A stretch of 37,953 bases of DNA, taken from assembly GCA_023265365.1 (NCBI GenBank), contig JAHFTY010000003.1:15984-53936 (forward strand), read 5' to 3'. The notes beneath the pieces are model-generated. The model was not told the DNA's origin. It did not search any database and saw only the letters and a list, made by a program, of their open reading frames with translations. Each line of letters starts with the position of its first letter. The stretch's first letter is position 1. Shown piece after piece: positions 27,357 through 35,545 of the stretch. The position numbers and the translations under genes were made by a program. The DNA is from Acidobacteriota bacterium (GTDB taxonomy: Bacteria > Acidobacteriota > Terriglobia > 20CM-2-55-15).

Positions 27357-28798
27357 TGGGACAGTTTTTCAAACTGGCGGACCTGGGCGCGATCGCTCCG
27401 GAACTGGAGCTGATCCTTTGGGGAATGGGGATCCTGATCGCCGACCTGATCATCAAGGACAAAAAGAAACTCGGCATCGTTGCGATCGTGGGACTGTTCG
27501 TTTCCGGCATATTCCTGTTCCGGCTGAACGGCGTCGAAGCGACGGCCTACGGCGGTCTGCTGGTCATCGATCAGTTCGCCAACTTCTTCAAGTTGATCTT
27601 CCTCGTCGCGGCCACGCTCGCCATAGCGATATCGATGAAGTATCTCGACATCGAACGTGAAAACCACGGCGAGTACTACGCGCTGATTCTTTTCGCCACG
27701 ATGGGCATGATGTTCATGGCGGGCGCGGTGGACCTGGTGACGATGTACATCTCGCTGGAGACGATGGCGATCGCGACCTACGTTCTGGTGGGTTTTCTCC
27801 GGAGCAGCCAGCGGTCGAACGAGGCGTCCCTGAAGTACTTCCTGCTCGGCGCGTTCTCTTCGGGGATTCTGCTTTACGGCATGTCGCTGCTCTACGGCAT
27901 TTCAGGCTCGACACGGTTCATCGACATTGCGGAAGCGCTTTCGCGCCGCCCCCTGAACGATCCGATTTCGCTGATGGCGATGATCACGCTGTCCGCCGGC
28001 ATGTTCTTCAAGATCGCCGCGGTCCCGTTTCATCAATGGACACCGGACGCCTACGAGGGCGCGCCCACCTCGATCACAGCCTACATGTCGGTTGCCGTGA
28101 AGGCCGCGTCGTTTGCGATGATGGTGCGCGTGTTCATGGTGGCGATCTACCCGATGCGCCCGCACTGGGTTGCGATCATGGCCGCGGTATCGGTCATGAC
28201 CATGACGGTCGGAAACATCGCCGCGATCACGCAGTCGAATATCAAACGATTGCTGGCCTACTCCTCGATCTCCCATGCCGGCTACGTTTTGATCGGCCTG
28301 ATCGCCGGTAATCAGACAGGGCTGATCGCGGTCGCCATCTACCTGTTGATTTACACCTTCACGAACCTGGGAGCCTGGGCCGTCGTCGTGGCGCTGAAAC
28401 GGCGTGACGTGATCGGCGAGCACATCGACGAGATGAGCGGACTGTTCTTCAAGAATCCCGTCGCCGCGATATTGATGCTGATCTTCCTTCTGTCCCTCGC
28501 CGGAATTCCACCAACTGCCGGATTCATAGGAAAGTTTTATCTGTTTGCCTCGGCGATCGAGACCGGGCACAACACGCTGGCGGTCATTGCCGTGTTGAAT
28601 GCCGCCATCTCGATTTATTTTTATCTGCGAATCGTGGTGGCGATGTTCATGCGCGAGCCAAACGAGAAGACCGAACTCACGTATTCTCCGGCTCTTTTGA
28701 CGGTGCTTGCGGTTGCCTTCATCGTGACGATGTTCATCGGGATCTATCCCGACCCGTTCATCTCGATGGCCCGTCTGGCCATCCCCGCCGGTTTCTGA
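27356..28798 (+). CDS. nuoN: NADH-quinone oxidoreductase subunit N
   Basis: NuoN is the third antiporter-like subunit, nearest to NuoK. The 480-residue protein has YISLETMAIATYVLVGFLR, SLKYFLLGAFSSGILLYGMS, AAVPFHQWTPDAYEGAPTSI, LLAYSSISHAGYVLIGL and SLAGIPPTAGFIGKFYLF. It is the last gene of the cluster and ends 95 bp before palindromic repeat copy B, which separates it from the convergent trpF-like gene and may serve as the 3' end of the transcript. Confidence 0.97.
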
Positions 28799-28893
28799 CG
28801 ATCCCAGCCGCTTCGCTCCACCCCTCTGAAGGAAGTAGGCGCGTCAGTAGTTTGCAGTAAAGCCAAATGTGCCCTTAAGTCATAAGGCGCGAT

Positions 28894-29017
28894 CGAGGAG
28901 AAGCGTGGCGCGAAGCGCCGGGGTGGTGCCGTTCAAGAAATCGATTTTGTTGAACGAACCGCCCCGCCGCTCCGCGGCACCCCGCCTTGGCCAAGGCGGG
29001 GAAAAGTCCTCGTCCTG
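28894..29017 (+). repeat. Composite palindromic repeat, copy B
   Basis: Read on the plus strand, it has a shortened first palindrome (CGAGGAGAAGCG), then GGCGCGAAGCGCC and GGGGTGGTGC, the spacer GTTCAA...TTGAAC (28931-28955), and the second module with CCGCCGCTCCGCGG and a 22-bp perfect palindrome at 28980-29001 (arm CCCCGCCTTGG), ending GTCCTCGTCCTG. It lies between the convergent nuoN and trpF-like genes, touching the latter's stop, and points the same way as nuoN transcription. It can act as a terminator for both. Confidence 0.87.
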
Positions 29018-29023
29018 TGGCGG

Positions 29024-29692
29024 CTACCCGGGCTGGGATTTTTCCAGGGCGTCAAAGAAGGCTGCCAGTAACCTTTCGTCCAGCCGGCTCCCGATTCTCA
29101 ATCCGCTGCAAACATCGATGCCGTACGGCGACACGCGCTCGACGGCTTCCGCCACATTGCGCGGATTCAATCCGCCCGCCAGAAACACGGGAACCTCCGC
29201 AGCCTCGCGAATCTTCCTGCTGATGAGCCAGTCATGGAGCCGGCCCGTTCCGCCAAGTTCGCGAGCGGAAGGATTGCCGGAGTCCAGAAGCAGCGCATCC
29301 ACGCGAGAGCTGACTTCGGCGGCCAGATCGACGGCATCCGAACCGGTCACATGGATCACCTGGACAATCTGAATGCCGGGCAGCGATTGCCTGATCGCGT
29401 CATAGACGGAGAGGTCGACCCGATCGACGAGCTGAAGCGTGTCGACGCCGGCGGCCTTCTGCTGATCGATGATGGCCCTGGCGGAGGTCTTCGACGTCAG
29501 CAGAAACCGCGACACACCGGGTGGGATCGCGCGCGCGATTTCGGCGATCAACGCATCGGGAATCGGGCCGGGCCCGCTTGGCATTTCGGATACCAGTCCA
29601 AGGGCGGAAGCTCCGTACCGAATCGCGGTCCAGGCCTCGCCGGTACTTTGAATACAACAGATCTTGACCTTCGGTTTCTTCGTCGGCTGCAT
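29024..29692 (-). CDS. Divergent TrpF-like protein (phosphoribosylanthranilate isomerase family)
   Basis: The 222-residue protein has a TIM-barrel layout. It keeps the TrpF catalytic pair: Cys12 in KICCIQ (KICGI in true TrpF) and Asp137 in ALLLDSGN. It also has the phosphate-loop style VFLAGGLNPRNVAEAV and GIDVCSGLR. However, the usual FVFxxxSPR stretch is replaced by LGLVSEMPSGPGPI, and the VQLHG motif by LQLVD. No other trp gene is near. It may be a paralogue with a changed substrate rather than the tryptophan enzyme. There is no clear ribosome site; a TAAACT sequence ends nine bases before the ATG, so the message may be near-leaderless. Confidence 0.75.
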   Translation of the reverse strand: MQPTKKPKVKICCIQSTGEAWTAIRYGASALGLVSEMPSGPGPIPDALIAEIARAIPPGVSRFLLTSKTSARAIIDQQKAAGVDTLQLVDRVDLSVYDAIRQSLPGIQIVQVIHVTGSDAVDLAAEVSSRVDALLLDSGNPSARELGGTGRLHDWLISRKIREAAEVPVFLAGGLNPRNVAEAVERVSPYGIDVCSGLRIGSRLDERLLAAFFDALEKSQPG

Positions 29693-29804
29693 CAGGGGAA
29701 GAGTTTAAGCGTTCGGGATGGATCGGCGACACAGGTTTATTGAGGGGCCGGTATGCGATAGGATACGCGGAATAATCGACGCCGTTACGGGAGAACGTAA
29801 TCGA

Positions 29805-31292
29805 ATGAAGCGATGGATGGGTCTGGGGATGATCCCACTATGTGCCATTTGGGTCCTGGGGCAGGCGAAGCAGATCCCGGTGATCGAGAGGACCGAGATC
29901 GATGCCAACCATGTGTTGGCGATCTACTACAGCGACGGAAAGAAGGCGCAGCCGCCGAAGCAGAAAGACCAGGTGGGCGTCAGTTCGGCGGCGGTGGCGG
30001 AGGACAAGCAGACGGTCGGGTATCTCGTCCAGTACGAGAATAGCGGCACGTCTTATCCCGTTCCGTTGTCCCTGGTTCTCTACAAATCCGGAAAGATTCT
30101 CCAGCGCTTCAACAACGGCCGGCCGATCAGCGAGTGGTATTTCTGGTCTGCGGGCACGGACGTGGCGATTCACACCACCGCGGTCCATGGAGCCGAGGGG
30201 CATCATTTCGCCCTTTACGATGTGGGGAACGGAAGGCTGATCGACGAATGGACCGGCTTGCCGAATGAAAAGGCCCCGAAGTGGGTCCATCACACGAAAT
30301 ACGTGTCGACCATCCTCGGCGTCGGCATGCCCGGATTTTCGGACGACGAAGTGAACAATCCCTACGGGCTCGTCATCGGTCCGGACAACGCGCTTTATTT
30401 CTGCGATCTCGACAACCAGCGCATTCGACGCCGGGATCCCGCAACGAAACACGTCACCACGATCGCCGGCAGCGGCGAGCGCGCTTACAAGGGCGACGGC
30501 GGTCCCGCCGTCGCGGCGGCGCTGAACATGCCACACGAGCTGAGATTCGACAAGGCAGGAAATCTCTATATCGCGGAGCGTGACAATCACGTCATTCGCA
30601 AAGTCGATATGAAGACCGGAATCATCTCGACCGTTGCCGGAACCGGCGCGGCGGGCTTTTCCGGGGATGGCGGGCCGGGAACCCAGGCCCAGCTCCGGCA
30701 GCCTCACAGCATCGTTTTCGACGCCGATGGGACGCTGCTCATATGCGATATCGGCAATCAGCGCATCCGGCGCCTGAATCTGACGACAGGCCTGATCGAC
30801 ACCTATTCCGGGACGGGCGAAGCCAAACCCACTCCCGAAGGAGCGCCGGTTCGAAGCACGCCGCTGAATGGTCCGCGCACGATGGCTGTGGCGCCCAACG
30901 GCGATCTGTACCTGGCGCTGCGCGAAGGAAACGCCATCTATCGGATCGATGCGAAGACGCAGACGCTCCATCGCATGGCCGGAACGGGTGCGCAGGGTTA
31001 CAGCGGCGACGGCGAACCGGTATCGGCCGCGACGTTTTCGGGACCGAAGGGACTCGCGCTTTCAAACGACAACCAGCTCTATATCGCAGATACCGAGAAT
31101 CATGTCATCCGCCGTTTGAGCCTGGACGACGGCCGCATCACCACCGTGATGGGAACGGGCGAGCGTGGAGACGGGCCGGAGTCGGATCCTCTGAAGTGCA
31201 AGCTGTCGCGGCCGCATGGCGTGTTTGTGGACGTCAGCGGGGTGCTCTACGTCTCAGACAGCGAATCGCATCGGATCCGAATACTGAAGTAG
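29805..31292 (+). CDS. Secreted NHL-repeat beta-propeller protein
   Basis: The start at ATG 29805 gives a signal peptide (MKRWMGLGMIPLCAIWVLGQ); an in-frame ATG at 29718 would add a hydrophilic leader. Residues 20-165 form an uncharacterised N-terminal domain. Six NHL repeats follow (about 180-495), each like PYGLVIGPDNALYFCDLDNQ..IRR with T(I/V)AG(T/S)G and (Y/F).GDGGP between blades, enough for one six-bladed propeller. Total length is 495 residues. This NHL subtype differs in motif from the two large NHL proteins (G.SGDGGP rather than GIWGDG) and lacks their C-terminal modules. The function is unknown; extracytoplasmic binding is inferred. It is divergent from the TrpF-like gene and 57 bp before the VOC gene. 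Confidence 0.85.
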   Translation: MKRWMGLGMIPLCAIWVLGQAKQIPVIERTEIDANHVLAIYYSDGKKAQPPKQKDQVGVSSAAVAEDKQTVGYLVQYENSGTSYPVPLSLVLYKSGKILQRFNNGRPISEWYFWSAGTDVAIHTTAVHGAEGHHFALYDVGNGRLIDEWTGLPNEKAPKWVHHTKYVSTILGVGMPGFSDDEVNNPYGLVIGPDNALYFCDLDNQRIRRRDPATKHVTTIAGSGERAYKGDGGPAVAAALNMPHELRFDKAGNLYIAERDNHVIRKVDMKTGIISTVAGTGAAGFSGDGGPGTQAQLRQPHSIVFDADGTLLICDIGNQRIRRLNLTTGLIDTYSGTGEAKPTPEGAPVRSTPLNGPRTMAVAPNGDLYLALREGNAIYRIDAKTQTLHRMAGTGAQGYSGDGEPVSAATFSGPKGLALSNDNQLYIADTENHVIRRLSLDDGRITTVMGTGERGDGPESDPLKCKLSRPHGVFVDVSGVLYVSDSESHRIRILK

Positions 31293-31349
31293 ACGATCCA
31301 GGATGCTGATCAAGAATGGCGAATACCTGTATCGATGGAAGGAGAGCAA

Positions 31350-31736
31350 ATGATCGTTGGGTCCCATTCAATTATTTACAGCAGGAAACCCGAGGCCGAT
31401 CGATCCTTCCTGCGCGACGTTTTAAAACTCACCAACGTGGATGTGGGCCAGGGCTGGCTGATCTTTGGACTGCCTCCGTCCGAAGTTGCCGTGCATCCTG
31501 CCGACAAGAACGATGTCCACGAGTTTTACCTGATGTGCGACAACATCGATGCGTTTGTGGCCGAAATGAAAAAACATAAGATCGCCTGCACCGCCGTCCA
31601 GAACATGGGTTGGGGAGCGTTGATCCAGGTCAAGCTGCCCGGGGGCGGCAAACTCGGTGTGTATCAGCCGCGGCACGCGCGTCCGAAGGCGATGGCGCCG
31701 GAGAAGGCCGCGAAGAAAAGAGCGGCCAAGACTTAG
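31350..31736 (+). CDS. VOC-superfamily (glyoxalase/bleomycin-resistance fold) protein
   Basis: I choose ATG 31350 because GGAGAG lies just upstream; an ATG at 31335 would precede that site. The 128-residue product has the VOC start (GSHSIIYSRKPEADRSFLRDVL), GWLIFGLPPSEVAVHP, EFYLMCDNIDAFVAEMKKH and a final GGGKLGVYQPRH, a single beta-alpha-beta-beta-beta pair set. A Lys/Ala-rich tail follows (PEKAAKKRAAKT). The substrate is unknown; such single-domain proteins range from metal-dependent lyases to binding proteins. It follows the NHL gene on the same strand and may be co-transcribed. Repeat copy C starts about 90 bp after the stop. Confidence 0.8.
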   Translation: MIVGSHSIIYSRKPEADRSFLRDVLKLTNVDVGQGWLIFGLPPSEVAVHPADKNDVHEFYLMCDNIDAFVAEMKKHKIACTAVQNMGWGALIQVKLPGGGKLGVYQPRHARPKAMAPEKAAKKRAAKT

Positions 31737-31826
31737 CCGGTGTTCATTTTCCGCAAACCGTCGGAAAAGAACGGAACATTCACCTATTCCGGGGTCGGGG
31801 CGCACTGCTGTCCAAAAAAGGCGCCG

Positions 31827-31925
31827 TCGAGGAAAAGCGTTTTTTCCCCTCCTCGACGAGGAGGGTTGGCGCGAAGCGCCGGGGTGGTGCTGTTCAAGAA
31901 ATTGATTTTCTTGAACGAACTGGAT
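31827..31925 (+). repeat. Composite palindromic repeat, copy C (half element)
   Basis: This lies in the 376-bp gap between the VOC gene and the small gene at 32113; the rest of the gap has no gene I can support. Reading plus: the flank TCGAGGAAAAGCGTTTT (shared with copy D), a 20-bp palindrome at 31846-31865 (arm CCCTCCTCG), GGCGCGAAGCGCC, GGGGTGGTGCT and a perfect 10-bp inverted repeat GTTCAAGAAA-N5-TTTCTTGAAC (31892-31916). The second module is missing, but GAAGGGTTTCGTCCTAC at about 31966-31982 resembles the trailing end of copies A and B, suggesting an internal replacement. Same orientation as the upstream gene. Confidence 0.83.
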
Positions 31926-32097
31926 GAGTTAGCTGGGGCATCCTCGAATACATCGCACCCCACGAAGGGTTTCGTCCTACATACGATCATCCCTTCCCTG
32001 GTCGCGTTGCGCATGCACAGGACACTGCGAAACTCATGGCAGAAGGCATGGAAGTCGGAGGACGACAGAATCAGCACAGTGGGCCTCGCCGGTGGGG

Positions 32098-32103
32098 TAT
32101 GAT
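32098..32103 (+). promoter_or_regulatory. Putative -10 box directly upstream of the small gene at 32113
   Basis: TATGAT ends nine bases before the ATG; there is no Shine-Dalgarno sequence in GATCCGTAAAAC and no good -35 hexamer. The layout resembles the one before mqnE and would give a leaderless message. Confidence 0.3.
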
Positions 32104-32112
32104 CCGTAAAAC

Positions 32113-32340
32113 ATGAGCAACCAGTTCACACCACTGATCGATGCGCTTTACCGGGACGATGTGCTCGAAGCCCGTCTCATGTCTTCCGAAGAGAAAGTGG
32201 TCCTTGGTGAAGAATTGTTTGAATATGCCTGCTCAATCACTCTTGCGGGCATCCGCAGCCAGAACCCGGGATTCAGCCAGGAAGAATGTGAGCGCGAATT
32301 ACAGCGGAGAATCGATCTCTCTGAACTCATGGAAAAGTGA
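32113..32340 (+). CDS. Small conserved-type protein paired with a nucleotidyltransferase gene
   Basis: The 75-residue product is acidic and helical (FTPLIDALYRDDVLEARLMSSEEKVVLGEELFEYAC...), with no membrane segment. Proteins of this look often stand directly before a nucleotidyltransferase gene, and here the stop overlaps the next GTG start (GTGA). That arrangement is like a toxin-antitoxin-type pair, but I cannot assign an activity. The partner is truncated, so this gene may be left over. Start choice rests on the only ATG after the -10-like box. Confidence 0.6.
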   Translation: MSNQFTPLIDALYRDDVLEARLMSSEEKVVLGEELFEYACSITLAGIRSQNPGFSQEECERELQRRIDLSELMEK

Positions 32341-32570
32341 ACGTGAATCCGCAGATCAGCCTCACGTTGCGAGTCGCCGATGCTCTGACATTGGCCGGGA
32401 ACGCCTATCTCATTACCGGCTCATTCGCCAGCAACTTTTACGGCATACCAAGGTCGACGAAAGATGCGGATTTCGTCGTTCAAACCGGCAGCGCATTGGG
32501 TGCTGAGTTCGGCGACTGCCTACGGGCAGGCCGGAAGGGTGGATGCGATTCATCCATAACCTCGTCTTGA
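32337..32570 (+). pseudogene. Truncated nucleotidyltransferase-like gene
   Basis: From GTG 32337 the frame reads ISLTLRVADALTLAGNAYLITGSFASNFYGIPRSTKDADFVVQ (read in parts), the N-terminal nucleotidyltransferase pattern G(S/G)...R.T.D.D. After about 50 residues it changes to an unrelated Cys/Gly-rich tail (CLRAGRKGGCDSSITSS) and stops at 77 residues, against 150 or more expected. The 3' part of the gene is gone, probably deleted, with the next recognisable sequence being an amidase leader 25 bp on. Confidence 0.65.
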
Positions 32571-32594
32571 TCCCGCCGCGGTTTTCGCGGCACA

Positions 32595-32765
32595 ATGCGC
32601 CGCATGAAAAACACCACTGAGACACGACGGCGGTTCATGACCTACTTTGCGGGCATCGGCCTCGGTTCGACGCTTCGGCCCGGCGTTCTTTGGGCCGGGA
32701 TGCAGCGGGAGCGCGCGCAGAAGATCACGGCGGACATGTTGAAGCACCCCAGACTGGAGGCGTGA
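32595..32765 (+). pseudogene. Amidase N-terminal stub with Tat signal
   Basis: A 56-codon frame reads MRRMKNTTETRRRFMTYFAG then IGLGSTLRPGVLWAGMQ and QKITADMLKHPRLEA, ending in TGA. The twin-arginine motif RRRFM and the following hydrophobic stretch resemble the Tat leader and first helix of secreted amidases common in Acidobacteria, from memory of that family. The catalytic domain (about 450 residues) is absent. The stop lies one base before the ATG of the membrane protein gene, and the stub's end supplies that gene's GGAGG ribosome site, so a deletion junction probably lies near 32740. Confidence 0.55.
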
Positions 32766-32766
32766 A

Positions 32767-33219
32767 ATGAAGGATATGTTCAAGTGGCCGTTCGCGATCG
32801 CCGCGGTTCTCGTGGTGACGAGAATCGTTACCGAGCAGATGGGCATGCCCGATACCGTCAATAACCTGATCAGCGTGGCGGCTCTCTATGTGTTGATCGC
32901 GCCGATGTATTTCGCATTGAAGATTGCGAAGAGCAACGAGCCGCATCCTTACAAAAACCTTCTCAAGACCGTCGCGCTGTTTACCGTTCTGGTGCGCGGG
33001 CTTCTCGTGATCCCGACATACTGGATGGCTTACGGGTTCAATTGGACGGCATTGCGGTTCAGCGTTGCAGGCGGTGGAATAGTCGGACCGGACGTGTCGA
33101 TGGCCTTCGTCATCGGATACCCGTTCGTGGCGCTTGCCTTCTGGGTTGCGGCGTCGGTGCTTGTCGGCGGCGGCGTGGGTTCGGCGATTATCGCGAACAC
33201 GAGGAGAGCTGCACTGTAG
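32767..33219 (+). CDS. Small four-helix integral membrane protein, unknown function
   Basis: The 150-residue protein has four hydrophobic helices at about residues 7-22, 34-54, 68-90 and 115-143, and a GGGVGS stretch near the end. ACTGGAGGCG gives a good ribosome site nine bases before the ATG. I recognise no named family. It is convergent with the headless NHL gene, 43 bp from its stop. Base composition is like its neighbours. Confidence 0.65.
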   Translation: MKDMFKWPFAIAAVLVVTRIVTEQMGMPDTVNNLISVAALYVLIAPMYFALKIAKSNEPHPYKNLLKTVALFTVLVRGLLVIPTYWMAYGFNWTALRFSVAGGGIVGPDVSMAFVIGYPFVALAFWVAASVLVGGGVGSAIIANTRRAAL

Positions 33220-33262
33220 CCGAGTCCGTTTTCGGCCACAGTGTCTCCCGTGTGATGTGCGG

Positions 33263-35071
33263 TTAACGCAGTGTGAGGCCGAGCGCTCCTCCCGACTGGC
33301 TGAAGAATCGCAGCAAACCGTTCGAGGTCGATCCCGCATTCCCGCTGAACAAGATGAACTGCGTGGTATAACCGCCGCCATCGGCGAGGTGGGGAAAAAC
33401 CATCTCGGTGGTTGACGCGGCTGCCGTTTCATCGATTGGAGCGGTCGTGGTGATCAGGAAGTCGCCGCGTTCGTTGTAGCGTCCTCGCAAACCCGTGACG
33501 AACACATTGGCTCCCGTGATGCGGAGCACGCCCTGAAACGGATTCGGAAGCGAGCCGAATCCCTGAATCTGGTTCAGGAACATGGCTGTCTGTCCGGAGG
33601 CGGGAACGGTGGTGCTGCCCGTCAATCCGGTCGAGACGCCGTCGAGCGTGGTGATTTCGAAGTTCACCGTGACGTTGCTTGCCGATGGATTGCTGATCGC
33701 AAATCCCGTTTGAATGGCGCCCACGGCGGAGGAATTGAAATCGCCCGACACTTCCGCGTACAGCCGTGAAGCCGACGCCGGCGGCAAGGCCGCAACACCG
33801 GCTTCGGAAACCGTGACACCGTTCGAACGGTACGAAAACACGACCAGGCCCGACGGAGCCACGCTGCCGCCGGCCGGTGTGACCTTCACCGATCCTGCCT
33901 TCACGCCCGGATCGGTCCCGGCGCTTTCCAGCTTGAACGAACTGCGGGCCGGAATCACGTAAGTGAAGGTGCTGGCCGTCGTGCCGTTCGCCGTCATCGT
34001 TGTGGCGGCGCCGGCAGTGGTGGCGGAACCCTGGCTGAAGAATTGAACGCTGCCGTTGATCGAGGAGTCCGCCGGATTCACGAGCACGACCTGCGTTTTC
34101 CATCCGCCGCCGTCGGTAAAGTGCGGGAACGAGACGGCTGTGGTCGAGGACTGGTCGATCGACGTAACCGGCAGCGTCGTGATCAGGAACTCCGAGCGTT
34201 CGTTGGTCAGTCCGCGCAGCGCGACGACCGCAATGGGAATCGACGAAGTGAACGTGAACGTGCGAAACGTTCCCAGACTCGGCCGGAACGATTCGTTGGT
34301 CAGGAACGGCGCCTGATCCAGGAATGCGGCGACCTGTCCGTTTGCGGCAACAGAAGTCGAACCCGTCAACTGGTTCACGCCGTTCGCATCCGTATAGTAG
34401 AACGAGATCGTTGCGGCGGCGCCGTTCGGATTCGCAATGGCGACGCCCGTGTTCACGCCCCCGCCGATCTCCGCGTAGATTCGGCCGGACCGGATCAGCG
34501 GCGAAGCCGGAACGGCGGCTTCGGAAACAAGCGTTCCACTTTGGCGGAATCCGAAGATGGCCATGCCCGATGGTGTGTTGCTGCTGCCGGTCGGCAGAAT
34601 GCGCGCATATCCGACTTTCGTGGCATCTCCGCCGGAAGTGACGCGCGACACGCCTCCACGATCGGTGATGCGATACGTGATATCGCCCGGATTTGTCGTG
34701 GTGGTTGGATCGGGCGGCTTGACGGGAATGAGTTTCCGGATCTTGTTATTGCCCGAATCGACGATATACAGCGTGGTTCCATCGCTCCAGATATCCGTCG
34801 GCGCGTTCAGCCTTCCCGCCGATCCCACGCCATCTTCGCTGCCCTGCACCAGGCCGGCGATCGTCGAGACGATGCCGGTTTGCAAGTCGATCCGGCGGAC
34901 TTTTCCCCGCCTTGGCCAAGGCGGGGTGCCGCGAAGCGGCGGGGCGGTTCGACCAACAAAAACAATTTTTTGAACAGCACCACCCCGGCGCTTCGCGCCA
35001 CCCCTCCTCGTCGAGGAGGGGAAAACGCTTTTACTCGATTTCGCTTCATTGGGACACATGGCGCTCCTCAT
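33263..35071 (-). pseudogene. Headless copy of the NHL/surface-domain protein, fused through repeat D
   Basis: From about 34900 to 33263 the frame is a clear paralogue of 2-1640: the last two NHL repeats (IDLQTGIVSTIAG, WSDGTTLYIVDSGNNKIRK), then both surface modules with ALRGLTNERSEFLITTLP, HFTDGGGWKTQ, GLRGRYNERGDFLITT and HLADGGGYTTQ, ending LGLTLR. The signal peptide, IPT domain and about ten NHL repeats are missing. Upstream the frame stays open through repeat D, encoding SSTRRGGAKRRGGAVQ and similar, to an ATG at 35071 that overlaps the padR stop (ATGA). That would give a 602-residue chimera without an export signal. I judge it a decayed gene; translation coupled to padR is possible. 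Confidence 0.7.
34901..35046 (-). repeat. Composite palindromic repeat, copy D (full length)
   Basis: This is the fullest copy. On the minus strand: flank TCGAGTAAAAGCGTTTT, 21-bp palindrome (35001-35021), GGCGCGAAGCGCC (34987-34999), GGGGTGGTGCTGTTCA, an AT-rich spacer, GGTCGAACCGCCCC, GCCGCTTCGCGGC, and the 22-bp palindrome with arm CCCCGCCTTGG (34905-34926). The two halves are diverged, back-to-back versions of one hairpin module. It starts 22 bp after the padR stop and its far end meets the NHL fragment directly, marking a rearrangement joint. Confidence 0.88.
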
Positions 35072-35448
35072 GCGGGTTTCATCTTTCGAATGGTTTTGCT
35101 CGCGCGAGCGGCCCGCACCAGTGAGGCGAGCCGTTGGGTTTCGGCCGCGAGCACGGCGCCGCCGGACGGCGTGATGCGGTAGTAGCGCCGGCGCGAGTCG
35201 TCCATTTCGGGGCCGGGACGTTCGTTGCTTTCTTCGATCAAGCCGTCTTCGAGCAACCGGCTGATCGCGCCATAGAGGGTGCCGGGGCCCAGTTTCACGA
35301 CGCCGGAGCTCCGCTCGGCCACTTCCAGCATGATGGCGTAGCCGTGCGCCTCCCCGTCCGCAAGGGCGAGCAGAATGTGAAAGACGGCGGGCGTGAGCGG
35401 CAGGAACTGTCCGGCCGGTCTTGGATCCGCTTTTCGTCGTGGTGCCAT
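35068..35448 (-). CDS. PadR-family transcriptional regulator
   Basis: The 126-residue protein has the PadR winged-helix pattern: LTPAVFHILLALADGEAHGYAIM, VKLGPGTLYGAISRLLEDGLI and RRRYYRITPSGGAVLAAE, with a short C-terminal helix, the small PadR-s2 type. PadR proteins are repressors released by small ligands or antibiotics and usually control an adjacent transporter. In Acidobacteria the usual partner is an ABC-type permease just downstream; here that place holds a 14-codon frame, repeat D and an NHL fragment, so it is an orphan. A perfect inverted repeat lies 33 bp before its start. Confidence 0.9.
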   Translation of the reverse strand: MAPRRKADPRPAGQFLPLTPAVFHILLALADGEAHGYAIMLEVAERSSGVVKLGPGTLYGAISRLLEDGLIEESNERPGPEMDDSRRRYYRITPSGGAVLAAETQRLASLVRAARASKTIRKMKPA

Positions 35449-35480
35449 GGTGTGTGTCCTCTGACGATATAACGATGACC

Positions 35481-35496
35481 GGCATAATCGTATGCC
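35481..35496. promoter_or_regulatory. Inverted repeat upstream of padR, probable operator
   Basis: GGCATA-ATCG-TATGCC lies 33-48 bp before the padR start, with a nearby CGATATAACGAT stretch (35465-35476) that could overlap the promoter. PadR regulators commonly bind such dyads in their own promoters. Confidence 0.5.
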
Positions 35497-35545
35497 GCCG
35501 AATCCCTTGTCAAGCGGCTCGATGTTGCGGAGTGCGTCCCCCCGG

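Noticed and set aside
32595-32765. Selenocysteine or read-through at the amidase stub's TGA
   Set aside because: The sequence after the TGA enters the membrane protein gene in another context; no amidase sequence continues in any frame.
35072-35485. Extension of the headless NHL frame upstream to 35485
   Set aside because: It overlaps padR in another frame on the same strand and encodes Arg-rich sequence with no similarity to the intact paralogue.
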